A stretch of DNA of 43,591 nucleotides from Staphylococcus equorum (GCF_001747895.1 NZ_LNNB01000002.1:1-43591); one strand, 5' to 3'; counted from the first letter of the stretch, positions 16,574 through 25,104 are shown. A program made the numbers and translations. The notes: generated by a model from the letters alone, not told the origin.

Positions 16574-18457
16574 ATGCTTAGAAAGTATAAACAACATGCT
16601 GCACTAATCAATACTATAATATGTGCATTTTTAATTTTAGTAGGAATTATTTTAAACTCATTAGATTTATTTACTTATTCTATCAAAATTTATTTATTAG
16701 CTTTTATCATTGGAGGATTCTTAAGTGCAAAAGAAGGGTTGAATGAATTAATTAAAGACAAACATTTTAATGTTGATTTACTAATGATTTTAGCTGCAAT
16801 TGGTGCGTCAGTAATTGGTTATTGGATGGAAGCAGCTTTGTTGATATTTATATTCTCCTTAGCTGAAACAATGGAAAAGATGGCTGAAGAAAAAACAAAA
16901 AATACAATAACTGAACTTTTAAAAATCACACCAGATCTCGCTAGACACATAAGTACAGATGGAACAATTGATATTATTTCCACACAAGAGTTGGAAGTAG
17001 GTATGTTTGTTCAAGTGCCAAAGGGAGAAACTATTCCTATAGATGGTGAATTAACTTCTGAATATGCGGTCATTAATGAATCGGCTATAACTGGAGAATC
17101 TATTTCTATTGAAAAAAAGAACAAGGAAAATTTAATCGGAGGGACGCTCAACGAAGGTGAAACTTTTGAGATGCAAGTTACAAAAAATATCGATAATACA
17201 TTGTTTTCAAAAATAATTCGACTTGTCGATGAAGCTCAGTCTTCTCCTTCACATACTGCAAGTTTTATAGAAAATATAGAAAGTATTTATGTCAAAATAA
17301 TACTTCTTGGTGTGCCATTATTTATCTTATTGACTCCATTTATATTGAATTGGAGTTGGGAACAAGCTTTTTATAGGGGCATGGTTTTATTGACTGTTGC
17401 ATCGCCATGTGCACTTATTGCAAGCGCTACTCCCGCAACATTATCTGCAATCAGTCGTGCTACAAGACGAAATATGCTATTTAAAAGCGGAAATGCAATA
17501 GATGTACTCAATCAAGTTAAAGCAATAATATTTGATAAAACAGGAACACTAACAATAGGACAGCCTACTGTTCAGGAATCATTTTATATGTCTAATGTCG
17601 AACAAAAAGAATTAAAAAAAATATTAAAATCAGCAGAAAACGAAGCAACACACCCTATAGCTCAAGCACTTGTAAAACATTTAAATGACGTTGACATAAT
17701 ACCTCTTGATTATGTACATAATATCACAGGAAAAGGATTACAAGTTTATTATAATAATCATGAATGGCGCATTGGTAAATTGGAATTTGTCACAAACAGG
17801 GTATTGGATTTAGATATACAACAAAAAATAAATAGCATTCCCCCAGTTTCAACACAAGTCTATGTCTCTAAAGATAATAAGTTAGAAGCTTATTTTTCAC
17901 TATCAGATCAAATTAAAGATGATACTATAGATGCTATTTCTAAGTTGAATAAAATGAATATACACACAATTATGGTTACAGGGGATAATTTTCAAACAGC
18001 AAATGAAATTGCAAGAACTATTGGAATTAAAGAAGTTTATGCAAATAAACTTCCTCAAGAAAAAGCGGAAATTGCAAAAAAAATTAAAAATGAATATGAA
18101 ACTATAGCTGTGGTTGGAGATGGGATTAATGATGCGCCAGCTCTTGCAATTGCCGATGTCGGATTTTCAATGGGAAATGGTACAGATATTTCAATGGAAA
18201 CTTCAGACGCAATTCTTATGCAAAATGATTTAATTCAAATCCCTTTTTCAATAAGCCTATCATTAAAGTTAAAAAAAATTGTTAAAGAAAATATTATTTT
18301 TTCATTAAGCATTATAGTAATATTGATTTTCACCAATATTCTTCAATTAATTAATTTACCTCTTGGTGTTATAGGACATGAAGGCAGCACGATTCTTGTA
18401 ATTATAAATAGTTTAAGACTCTTATATTTTAAAGATGATTTTAAGAACTTTAGTTAA
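16574..18457 (+). CDS. P1B-4 metal-efflux ATPase (PfeT/ZosA/CoaT type)
   Basis: A 627-aa membrane pump. The membrane metal site is SPC (277-279, in VASPCALIAS) instead of CPC, and the late helix carries HEGST (602-606); these two motifs define the P1B-4 class. The phosphorylated Asp321 lies in FDKTGTLT, TGES in the actuator domain near 174, and GDGINDAPAL in the hinge. There is no N-terminal metal-binding domain, which is normal for the class. P1B-4 pumps export Fe(II), Co(II) or Zn(II); the PerR-regulated B. subtilis member exports Fe(II). With the PerR-type box, Fe(II) efflux under peroxide stress is most likely, but Co or Zn is not excluded. AGGAGG precedes ATG 16574. Confidence 0.85.
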   Translation: MLRKYKQHAALINTIICAFLILVGIILNSLDLFTYSIKIYLLAFIIGGFLSAKEGLNELIKDKHFNVDLLMILAAIGASVIGYWMEAALLIFIFSLAETMEKMAEEKTKNTITELLKITPDLARHISTDGTIDIISTQELEVGMFVQVPKGETIPIDGELTSEYAVINESAITGESISIEKKNKENLIGGTLNEGETFEMQVTKNIDNTLFSKIIRLVDEAQSSPSHTASFIENIESIYVKIILLGVPLFILLTPFILNWSWEQAFYRGMVLLTVASPCALIASATPATLSAISRATRRNMLFKSGNAIDVLNQVKAIIFDKTGTLTIGQPTVQESFYMSNVEQKELKKILKSAENEATHPIAQALVKHLNDVDIIPLDYVHNITGKGLQVYYNNHEWRIGKLEFVTNRVLDLDIQQKINSIPPVSTQVYVSKDNKLEAYFSLSDQIKDDTIDAISKLNKMNIHTIMVTGDNFQTANEIARTIGIKEVYANKLPQEKAEIAKKIKNEYETIAVVGDGINDAPALAIADVGFSMGNGTDISMETSDAILMQNDLIQIPFSISLSLKLKKIVKENIIFSLSIIVILIFTNILQLINLPLGVIGHEGSTILVIINSLRLLYFKDDFKNFS

Positions 18458-19031
18458 AGAATTAAATAGTATAACAATCATTATTAAGAAAGAATTTGAT
18501 TTTGAAATGATTAATTGTCTTTTTTCAAAAAGGTCTATTTTATAAATATATATAGATATATTTTCAATCTTAAAATCTATTAATAATTGAAATAGCATAG
18601 AGCTTCCTTCTCTCTTTCAACTTAAAAAGACTAATAGTATGAAATACTAATAAAGTAGCGTTGTACGATATCTAATTACCAGCCACCCTCAAAAGAGTTT
18701 CTATAATTAGGAGTTGGAGAGGATTGCCGACGATATTGATGTCTCATAGGCCAAGCCGTCCAACCTTGGCTACCTTATCCATAAAACCTATTAAAAATAG
18801 ACTAAGCAGAAATGACTGGTTAATCTTATAATACGAACAGGTCAATTCATTAGAAAATAGAGTTTTTATTAAATTACCACTTTAAGAATTTAGTGTTGTT
18901 CGTAAGGGACTCCTTAATATCATTATCTAATAAAGTGTCAATTTTGAAAGGTTTTTGTAAGGAAAATCGATGTTGCTTTTTTATTTTCTTTATTATAATT
19001 GAATTATAGTTAATTAGAGAGGATTGTTTTT
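18458..19031. other. Gene-free region with a compositionally odd core
   Basis: No coding frame is convincing. The segment 18655-18785 (from GCGTTGTACG to GGCTACCTTATCC) is clearly more GC-rich than its surroundings and contains inverted CTAATTA/TAATTAG elements (18673 and 18711). It looks like a remnant of a mobile element or a structured RNA, but I could not match it to a family. The last 70 bases hold the promoter region of the next gene. Confidence 0.3.
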
Positions 19032-19388
19032 ATGAAAAAATTACTTGTTGTAAGTGTAGGATTTGCCATATGCTTATTAACTGCGTGTTCGCCACAGACA
19101 TTGCAAACAATTGGTTCAACTAAATATTATGTAAAAATTGTTGATGATGGTGAGAAATATAAAGAATCAGGTTATTCCAGATATAAATATAATATGACGG
19201 GTTTTGATGAAAATGGAGAGTTAAAAAGACTCTCTTTTACAGCTGAAAACCAAGTTGAAAAAGAGTCTTATTTAAAAGTTTATTACAAGGAAGATGAAGT
19301 GATTACCTATGAAGAGGTAGATGCTGATAACGTCCCTAAAAAGGCACAGGAGTTATTGGAAAGGAAGGGAACTAAAAGTTCTCTTTAA
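19032..19388 (+). CDS. YxeA family (DUF1093) lipoprotein
   Basis: A 118-aa small secreted protein. The signal peptide ends in the lipobox LLTAC (Cys near residue 19), so it should be lipid-anchored outside the membrane. The body TKYYVKIVDDGEKYKESGYSRYKYNMTGFDENG is typical of the YxeA/DUF1093 family, a small beta-rich fold of unknown function. AGAGAGGA precedes ATG 19032. It stands alone and ends before a hairpin at 19541. Related lipoproteins are often found in several copies on staphylococcal accessory DNA. Confidence 0.75.
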   Translation: MKKLLVVSVGFAICLLTACSPQTLQTIGSTKYYVKIVDDGEKYKESGYSRYKYNMTGFDENGELKRLSFTAENQVEKESYLKVYYKEDEVITYEEVDADNVPKKAQELLERKGTKSSL

Positions 19389-19540
19389 CAAAAGACCTAA
19401 TCTCTGACTATATCAAACTAATATTATTAGATAAAGCTAGTAATATTAGTTCAAAAACACTTCATTTTTGAGACCCATTTTGATTTTGAAACGATTAATT
19501 AATGTTCGTTATTACTAAAAGATTTGATTTGAAAACGACT

Positions 19541-19575
19541 AAGAAATTTCTTTTTTAAAAGAAGTTTCTTTTATT
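19541..19575 (+). terminator. Candidate terminator downstream of the YxeA gene
   Basis: AAGAAATTTCTTTT pairs with AAAAGAAGTTTCTT (one mismatch) over a 2-nt loop, followed by TTATTTATT. It is preceded by an element, TTTGATTTGAAAACGACTAA, that recurs before other hairpins in this window. Confidence 0.5.
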
Positions 19576-19707
19576 TATTATAGGTTAAAAAGATAATTTA
19601 TAACTGAAGAAATACTGGATTTTTTAGTATTATAGAGAACGTTAGACTTAAACTCCGGGAACTCATGTTTTAATGAGAGTTGTGTGAAATTCTGGTAGTT
19701 ATATATT

Positions 19708-20046
19708 TTAACTTTTAAGTAATTTTAGATATTCATCTCCCCATTCGCAAATACCATAGACTACGTTCTCGAGAGACAAGCCAATACCAGTTAAACGATA
19801 TTCAACTTTCGGAGGGACTATTGGGTACACAGTTCTTGTAATTATCATATCTTTTTCAAGTTCTTTTAATTGTCTAATCAGCATTCTTTGGTTAATATCT
19901 GGTAATTTTTTTTGTAACTCACTTAACCTAAGTACTTCTGATTGTAATAAGTGGTAAATAATAGGGATTTTCCATCTACCGCCAATTACCGATAAAGCTA
20001 AATCTTTAGAAGTGTAAAACAATTTATTATTATATTCTATTAACAT
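19708..20046 (-). CDS. hxlR: HxlR family regulator, divergent from hxlAB
   Basis: A 112-aa winged-helix protein with the HxlR signature SVIGGRWKIPIIYHLLQSE and the recognition segment NQRMLIRQLKELEKDMIITR. The usual N-terminal Cys of aldehyde-sensing members is absent from the first 15 residues (MLIEYNNKLFYTSKD), so a thiol sensor there is not seen. In B. subtilis HxlR activates hxlAB in response to formaldehyde. The divergent position, with only 90 bp and strong palindromes between, supports the same job. AAGGAG precedes ATG 20046. Confidence 0.85.
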   Translation of the reverse strand: MLIEYNNKLFYTSKDLALSVIGGRWKIPIIYHLLQSEVLRLSELQKKLPDINQRMLIRQLKELEKDMIITRTVYPIVPPKVEYRLTGIGLSLENVVYGICEWGDEYLKLLKS

Positions 20047-20060
20047 AGACTACTCCTTAG

Positions 20061-20119
20061 TGACAAATATGTCAGTATTGTATTAATTATGACATTGTAT
20101 CATACTGGCGATACAATAC
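20061..20119 (+). promoter_or_regulatory. hxlAB promoter and HxlR operator region
   Basis: Two perfect inverted repeats are visible: TGACA-AATA-TGTCA (20061-20074) and GTATTGTAT (20075-20083) with ATACAATAC (20111-20119). Inside them ATGACA (20089-20094) and TACAAT (20112-20117) with a 17-nt spacer form the probable hxlA promoter, whose -10 is part of the right arm. Confidence 0.6.
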
Positions 20120-20136
20120 TTAGGAGGTAATAACTT

Positions 20137-20769
20137 ATGGAATTACAACTCGCAATTGATTTATTAAATAAAGAGGAAGCTACAGAACTTGCGAATAAAG
20201 TTAAAGATTATGTAGATATCGTAGAAATTGGTACACCAATCGTTATTAATGAAGGTTTACCAGCGGTTCAACATTTAAATGATAATATAGAAGGCGTAAA
20301 AGTACTTGCAGACTTAAAAATTATGGATGCTGCAGACTATGAAGTAAGCCAAGCAGTTAAATTTGGTGCAGACGTAATAACAATTTTAGGTGTTGCTGAA
20401 GATGCATCAATTAAAGCAGCAGTTGAAGAAGCACATAAAAGTGGTAAAGAACTGTTAGTAGATATGATTGCAGTACAAGATTTAGAAAAACGTGCTAAAG
20501 AATTAGACGATTTAGGCGCAGACTATATCGCTGTGCATACTGGTTATGACTTACAAGCTGAAGGTCAATCACCTTTAGAAAGTTTGCGTAAAGTTAAATC
20601 AGTTATTTCTAATTCTAAAGTAGCTGTTATTGGTGGTATTAAACCAGATACAATTAAAGAAGTTGTAGCAGAAGAACCAGACTTGGTTGTAGTTGGTGGC
20701 GGTATTGCTAACGCAGACGATCCAGTTGAAGCTGCTAAACAATGTAGAGATGCGATTGAAGGCAGATAA
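20137..20769 (+). CDS. hxlA: 3-hexulose-6-phosphate synthase
   Basis: A 210-aa TIM-barrel enzyme of the orotidine-phosphate decarboxylase superfamily. It condenses formaldehyde with ribulose 5-phosphate to give hexulose 6-phosphate, the first step of the ribulose monophosphate pathway. Markers are VDIVEIGTPIV, the metal- and phosphate-binding VLADLKIMDAADYE, and the phosphate loop AVIGGIKPDTI with VVVGGGIA. TAGGAGG precedes ATG 20137. hxlB starts 1 nt after its stop. In a non-methylotroph its role is formaldehyde detoxification. Confidence 0.92.
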   Translation: MELQLAIDLLNKEEATELANKVKDYVDIVEIGTPIVINEGLPAVQHLNDNIEGVKVLADLKIMDAADYEVSQAVKFGADVITILGVAEDASIKAAVEEAHKSGKELLVDMIAVQDLEKRAKELDDLGADYIAVHTGYDLQAEGQSPLESLRKVKSVISNSKVAVIGGIKPDTIKEVVAEEPDLVVVGGGIANADDPVEAAKQCRDAIEGR

Positions 20770-20770
20770 T

Positions 20771-21319
20771 ATGACTGAAATTACAAAATATCGCTTAATA
20801 TTAGATGAATTAGACCATACACTATCACACGTTAAAGATAGTGAAGCAAAAACGTTTTTAACACAAGTGGTTGAAGCGAATCAAATATTTGTTGCAGGTA
20901 AAGGTCGCTCTGGCTTTGTAGCAAATAGTTTTGCAATGCGTTTAAATCAATTAGGCAAATATGCGCATGTTGTGGGTGAGTCTACGACGCCGTCTATTAC
21001 TGAAAATGATTTGTTTGTTATTATCTCTGGGTCAGGTTCGACAGAGCATTTAAGGTTATTAGCAGATAAAGCTAAAGCTGTAGGTGCAGAAGTTGTATTA
21101 TTATCGACAAACCCGGCTTCAGTGATAGGTGAACTTGCAAATGCAGTTATTGAATTACCGGCAGGGACGAAATATGATGCTGAAGGTTCAGTACAACCAC
21201 TAGGTAGCCTATTTGAACAAGCATCACAAGTGTTTTTAGATAGTATTGTTTTAGACTTAATGACTGAGTTAAAAGTTGATGAAGAAGCAATGCAACAAAA
21301 CCATGCAAATTTGGAATAA
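20771..21319 (+). CDS. hxlB: 6-phospho-3-hexuloisomerase
   Basis: A 182-aa single SIS-domain protein that converts hexulose 6-phosphate to fructose 6-phosphate, feeding captured formaldehyde into glycolysis. Markers are IFVAGKGRSGFVANSFAMRL, GESTTP and VIISGSGSTEHL, with PLGSLFEQASQ in the C-terminal helices. ATG 20771 is used; its ribosome binding site GAAGG lies inside the end of hxlA, so translation is coupled. A strong terminator follows. Confidence 0.92.
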   Translation: MTEITKYRLILDELDHTLSHVKDSEAKTFLTQVVEANQIFVAGKGRSGFVANSFAMRLNQLGKYAHVVGESTTPSITENDLFVIISGSGSTEHLRLLADKAKAVGAEVVLLSTNPASVIGELANAVIELPAGTKYDAEGSVQPLGSLFEQASQVFLDSIVLDLMTELKVDEEAMQQNHANLE

Positions 21320-21343
21320 CCAAATATAAGTGTTAATAAAAGT

Positions 21344-21386
21344 AAAAAGAGAGAGGAAACTAAATTTAAGTTTCCTCTCTCTTTTT
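21344..21386 (+). terminator. hxlAB terminator
   Basis: AAAAAGAGAGAGGAAACT pairs perfectly with AGTTTCCTCTCTCTTTTT around a short loop. It is also usable for transcripts from the right. Confidence 0.85.
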
Positions 21387-21589
21387 ATTTCTACATATTA
21401 AAATTAATTTAAATGTTTAATAGTTTTAATATTAATTACAATATTAAGATGAATAGTTATTAAAGTGAAACGTTGAGTTAGTTTATTACCATTTAGTCAC
21501 GCTAATTTTAGAATTTTTCATTGTTTCTACAAAAGACTTAAAACGAATTGAAAATAGATCTATATTTCATATATATAGGTAAAGTTAAA

Positions 21590-22013
21590 TTATAGCTCAT
21601 TGAGTTCTTTAAAGATTAAATAAATACTCATAAGTATTAAGACGAATTTGAGTAAATTAGATAATTTTGCTGAATCAATATTACGATTAATTCTCACACC
21701 AAATTTTGTCCCTATGTAACTAGCAATAATTAATACAACACTATAGTCCCAAAATACATGTTCTTGAATAGTATGACCGATAGAACTCGCTAAACTAGAA
21801 GTGAAAATAAACCAATGAAAACCAGTGCTAAAGAGGAAATGCCAATGGTTGTTTGTATTGTAATACCTGTAAGTATGTCGGAATTTGCACGTATAAAAAC
21901 AGGCTTTGGTACAATAATTATACCTCCACCAACTCCAATTAACGAGCCAATGTTGGAGGATATTGATCCTATTATAATCAATACTATAATAGCTATAGTT
22001 CCACACCTTCCAT
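21590..22013 (-). pseudogene. Broken TauE/SafE family exporter gene
   Basis: Two fragments of a sulfite/anion exporter-type membrane protein lie in different frames. The N-terminal signature IGSLIGVGGGIIIVPKPVF is in the frame around 21790-21981; the C-terminal part (ASYIGTKFGVRINRNI and a final membrane helix ending FKELNEL) is in another frame to 21590. The ATG at 22013 is followed by an in-frame TAG, implying a second lesion near the start. The total of about 140 codons is half the usual 250-270, so the middle is also missing. It lies 18 nt behind the LCP gene on the same strand and may once have been the fourth gene of that operon. Confidence 0.75.
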
Positions 22014-22030
22014 TAAATAAGGACTTATTG

Positions 22031-22945
22031 TTATTTTAAATTATTTTTATATTCGGCTATTTTATTTATTTTATCTGTTTCGTTTGGTTCAAAATACCAA
22101 ATACCGTCCGACTCTACTAAATTTTCTCCGTCAATTGACATTTTTTCCATTGATTGTGTAGCGTCTTTATAATTTGAATATAATGATTTTAAATCTCCTA
22201 CATTAAGATTAGTTGTAACATTATTTTCACTTATTTTGAGTATTTTGTTTAATTTAAATATACTTGAAGACTCACTAGCAGATTTAGCTAGTGTATCAAT
22301 AACTTGGCGTTGCCTTTCGGCACGCCCTTCATCTCCGCCAGCACCGTCTTCTTTGCGACTCCTTACATAATTTAATGCATTTTCTCCGTCAAGCTTTACT
22401 TTTTCTCCTTCTTTAAAACTTGATCCATTATAACTGAAAGTAGCATTGCTCGTTACAGTCACGCCGTCAAAGATATCAATCATTTTTTCAAATCCATCCA
22501 TATCAACGGTGATATAAGCATCTATAGGCACATCAAGGTTTTGTCTAAGTGTGTTCATTGCTGTTTTCGGGCCACCATATGCATATGCATGAGCAATTTT
22601 CTCATTGCCGGCAACGCCCGGAATCTCACTACTCATATCTCTAGGGATTGAAATAAGTTTTGTTTTTTTCTTTTCAGGGTTAATAGATGCAATTAATAAA
22701 GTATCTGTTCGTTGACCCATATTTTCTTCTGCACGTTCAATATCTGAATCCACCCCGAAAATCGCAATAGAAATTGGTTTTTTAGATTTTATTTTCGCAT
22801 GGGCTGCTTTCGATTCTTCACCTGACTTCTGTGAATCATGTATAGATTGATTTAAATGGATTAATTTATACGTGAAAAAACCGATGACAATAATTAAAAG
22901 AATAAGTATAGTAATTACGATTTTACCTTTTTTCGTTAGTTTCAT
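22031..22945 (-). CDS. LytR-CpsA-Psr (LCP) family cell wall ligase
   Basis: A 304-aa membrane-anchored protein. A short cytoplasmic N-terminus and one membrane helix (VITILILLIIVIGFFTYKLI, about 10-29) precede an extracellular LCP domain. Typical residues are GVDSD, GQRTDTLLIASINP, LISIPRDM, NEKIAHAYAYGGP and the Arg-rich NYVRSRKEDGAGGDEGRAERQRQV. LCP enzymes move teichoic acid or capsule polymers from undecaprenyl phosphate onto peptidoglycan and need a divalent metal such as Mg or Mn. The start overlaps the PAP2 gene by 23 nt. It is the third gene of an operon headed by an MntR box. Confidence 0.88.
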   Translation of the reverse strand: MKLTKKGKIVITILILLIIVIGFFTYKLIHLNQSIHDSQKSGEESKAAHAKIKSKKPISIAIFGVDSDIERAEENMGQRTDTLLIASINPEKKKTKLISIPRDMSSEIPGVAGNEKIAHAYAYGGPKTAMNTLRQNLDVPIDAYITVDMDGFEKMIDIFDGVTVTSNATFSYNGSSFKEGEKVKLDGENALNYVRSRKEDGAGGDEGRAERQRQVIDTLAKSASESSSIFKLNKILKISENNVTTNLNVGDLKSLYSNYKDATQSMEKMSIDGENLVESDGIWYFEPNETDKINKIAEYKNNLK

Positions 22946-23513
22946 AATGTAACTCCTTCTCTTCGGCTAGTCTCAAACTTAATAACATAATTGTTAATAC
23001 AATTAGACTGCCTATCGTGTCAGAAAAATAATGTGCGTTAACATAAACTCTCGATATCATCATCGTAATAATTAAGACGATTCCAACGATTTTTGTCCAT
23101 TTATTTTTTGTAATTAAAATAAGCAAAGTTACTAATAGACTTACACTTAACACATGCATACTTGGAAAACTATAGCCATCAAATTCTAAGGAAGGTCTTG
23201 AACGCCCAATTGTATATTTCATAATTGTCCCAATTAAAAAAACACTGAAACTCCAAAATCCGTATAATAAAAATTGATCTTTGTTTTTAAAAAACAGAAT
23301 AGTTAGAAGAAACAATACTAATAATAAGCAATTAAATGGAGAAAAAACATTAGATATAAAATGTAGCGTTTGTACAACCGTACCGCTAGGTAGATATTGA
23401 TTTAAAAACTGGTGTACATAATAATCTATTTTGAACATAAAACCATTGATAATCGATAACATAAGTAGAACGAGACTTGAATATAATAATGTGGAGAAAT
23501 AAATTTTATTCAT
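22923..23513 (-). CDS. PAP2-family membrane phosphatase
   Basis: A 196-aa protein with about five to six membrane helices and the three PAP2 motifs: KYTIGRSRP, SFPSMHV (the usual PSGH with Met for Gly) and SRVYVNAHYFSDTIG. It probably removes a phosphate from undecaprenyl pyrophosphate or a phosphatidyl lipid at the outer membrane face, recycling the lipid carrier used by the other two genes of the operon. Its ATG overlaps the stop of the SEDS gene (ATGA), so the genes are coupled. Confidence 0.85.
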   Translation of the reverse strand: MNKIYFSTLLYSSLVLLMLSIINGFMFKIDYYVHQFLNQYLPSGTVVQTLHFISNVFSPFNCLLLVLFLLTILFFKNKDQFLLYGFWSFSVFLIGTIMKYTIGRSRPSLEFDGYSFPSMHVLSVSLLVTLLILITKNKWTKIVGIVLIITMMISRVYVNAHYFSDTIGSLIVLTIMLLSLRLAEEKELHYETNEKR

Positions 23514-24691
23514 TTATATCGCTCTTCTTTCTTAATTTCTCTTATAACCGCTAGCATAATGCCTAAAGCGATACTAATGCTTATCATAGATGATCCTCCA
23601 TAACTTAATAACGGCAATGTTACGCCTGTTAATGGTATCAATCCTGATACACCACCTAAGTTTATAAATACTTGCATAAATAAGTAACTCACTACACCCA
23701 CACAAATAAGTTTGTAGAAATGATTGTTGGTTTTATTAGCATATGTAAAACCTTTAAATATTATAAAACCATACATAATTAATATGAATATCACACCTAT
23801 GAGTCCCAACTCTTCAGAAATAACTGTGAATATAAAATCCGTATGCGGTTCAGGTAAATAACCTAATTTTAAAATTCCGTTTCCTAATCCACGGCCAAAA
23901 ATACCTCCGTTACTGATTGATACCAGCGCATTAGTAAGTTGATAACCATCATCATTTTCATATTTAAAAGGATCTAAAACCACTTTTATACGTTTCATCC
24001 TATATAGATTTTTAGAATCAAAAACTAAAGTATAAATTATGTATAATACTGTTGGTATTGATGTAATAGCTAAAATTTGAACTTTTATTTTATTTTTAAT
24101 ATCAGAATACATTAAAATTGAAGCAATAATTGCAACAGTTAATAACATTCCTCCTAAATCTCCTTGCATTAATACAAGTACTAAACCTACGCCTAAAATT
24201 CCTAGTGGCGGAACTAAATTTTTTAATTTATAATCTCGCTTGTTTGTTAAGCGTTTATCTATAATAAAAGCAAGATAAAAAATAGCTACTAATTTTAAGA
24301 ATTCTGATGACTGCACACTAAATAATCCTAGGTTAATCCAATTCCTCGAACCATTAACTTCTTTACCAATTAAAAGTGTTAGTAACAGTAGTGCTATCGT
24401 GCCTATAACCATAAACTTTTGGACGCTAATACTTTTTAATGCATTAATATTAAAATACATACTAATAAATAGCATTAAGATAAAACCCAGAACGGAAAAA
24501 AGATACTGTCTTTTCATAAAGAAATTAGCTTCTATTGGTACGCCACCAGTTAAAGCTCCTTTTGAAGCTGAAACCATGCTGGCACTGTAAATCATTATTA
24601 CACCTATAGCGCTTAATATTACAAAAATAAATAGAATACTTAAATCTAAATGTTTAATACGCATTTTAATTTTTTTAATTGCCTTTAACAT
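23510..24691 (-). CDS. SEDS family protein (FtsW/RodA/SpoVE)
   Basis: A 393-aa protein with about ten membrane helices. Family segments are SAIGVIMIYSASMVS at the start, GSRNWINLG, LMQGDLGGMLL, SNGGIFGRGLGNGILKLGYL, PEPHTDFIFTVISEELG and LLSYGGSSM. SEDS proteins polymerise glycan strands from lipid II together with a class B penicillin-binding protein. No PBP gene is nearby, so it would need a chromosomal partner. It is the first gene of an operon with PAP2 and LCP genes. AGAAAGGA lies before ATG 24691. It may be an extra FtsW/RodA used under manganese shortage (inference). Confidence 0.9.
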   Translation of the reverse strand: MLKAIKKIKMRIKHLDLSILFIFVILSAIGVIMIYSASMVSASKGALTGGVPIEANFFMKRQYLFSVLGFILMLFISMYFNINALKSISVQKFMVIGTIALLLLTLLIGKEVNGSRNWINLGLFSVQSSEFLKLVAIFYLAFIIDKRLTNKRDYKLKNLVPPLGILGVGLVLVLMQGDLGGMLLTVAIIASILMYSDIKNKIKVQILAITSIPTVLYIIYTLVFDSKNLYRMKRIKVVLDPFKYENDDGYQLTNALVSISNGGIFGRGLGNGILKLGYLPEPHTDFIFTVISEELGLIGVIFILIMYGFIIFKGFTYANKTNNHFYKLICVGVVSYLFMQVFINLGGVSGLIPLTGVTLPLLSYGGSSMISISIALGIMLAVIREIKKEERYK

Positions 24692-24724
24692 TATCTTAAT
24701 CCTTTCTTAAAATTATGTTTACAA

Positions 24725-24752
24725 TTGTCACATAATTTTTATGTGTTGACAA
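24725..24752. repeat. Imperfect inverted repeat in the SEDS operon leader
   Basis: TTGTCACATAA and TTATGTG-TT-GACAA form 11-bp arms with a 2-nt bulge, 34-61 nt before the SEDS start. It could be an operator or a leader hairpin. Confidence 0.4.
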
Positions 24753-24775
24753 ATAATTTTAGGTTGACCTAAAAT
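24746..24775. promoter_or_regulatory. MntR box at the head of the SEDS operon
   Basis: ATTTTAGGTTGACCTAAAAT (24756-24775) is a perfect 9-bp inverted repeat around TG, the best MntR-type box in the window. On the plus strand it lies in the spacer of TTGACA (24746-24751) and TAAAAT (24770-24775), 18 nt apart, as at 13139. On the minus strand it lies 66-83 nt before the SEDS gene, but I see no clear -10 there. It may control transcription in one or both directions. Confidence 0.6.
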
Positions 24776-24949
24776 ATATTGGTTTTTTAGAGTCAAGTAG
24801 CTTCAAGATATCAAATAAAGTACAACTTATTGGATTACTATCTTTTATAAATAATCTGTCATTTCTCAAAAATAAGTATTAAGTTTTCCCGTAACTACTT
24901 TTTAAGAGATTCTGCAACTATGGCTTTTAAATTATATGTCAATAGGAAA

Positions 24950-25095
24950 ATGTAGCGTCTAATATAATAGTATTTTAGATATTAAAGCATTTGAATCAAA
25001 ACAAAAGTGTATTTTTAGAGCCTACCCTAACCAAACACTTGAATGGGCTTGTAAAATGCAGTTTCTAATTGTATGATTAGGGTGTGTGAGAAAGG
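24950..25095 (+). other. Candidate resolution site (resH) of the Sin recombinase
   Basis: Sin-type recombinases act at a site immediately upstream of their gene. Here ACCCTAACCAAACAC (25024-25038) and TGATTAGGGTGTGTG (25074-25088) carry the same TTAGGGT core in opposite orientation, about 35 nt apart. No gene lies in 24776-25104. The assignment of subsites I and II was not possible by eye. Confidence 0.4.
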
Positions 25096-25104
25096 GTGAA
25101 AAAT

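Noticed and set aside
21815..22039. Plus-strand frame of 74 codons
   Set aside because: It is opposite the TauE/SafE fragment, whose GVGGGIIIVP signature on the minus strand is convincing.
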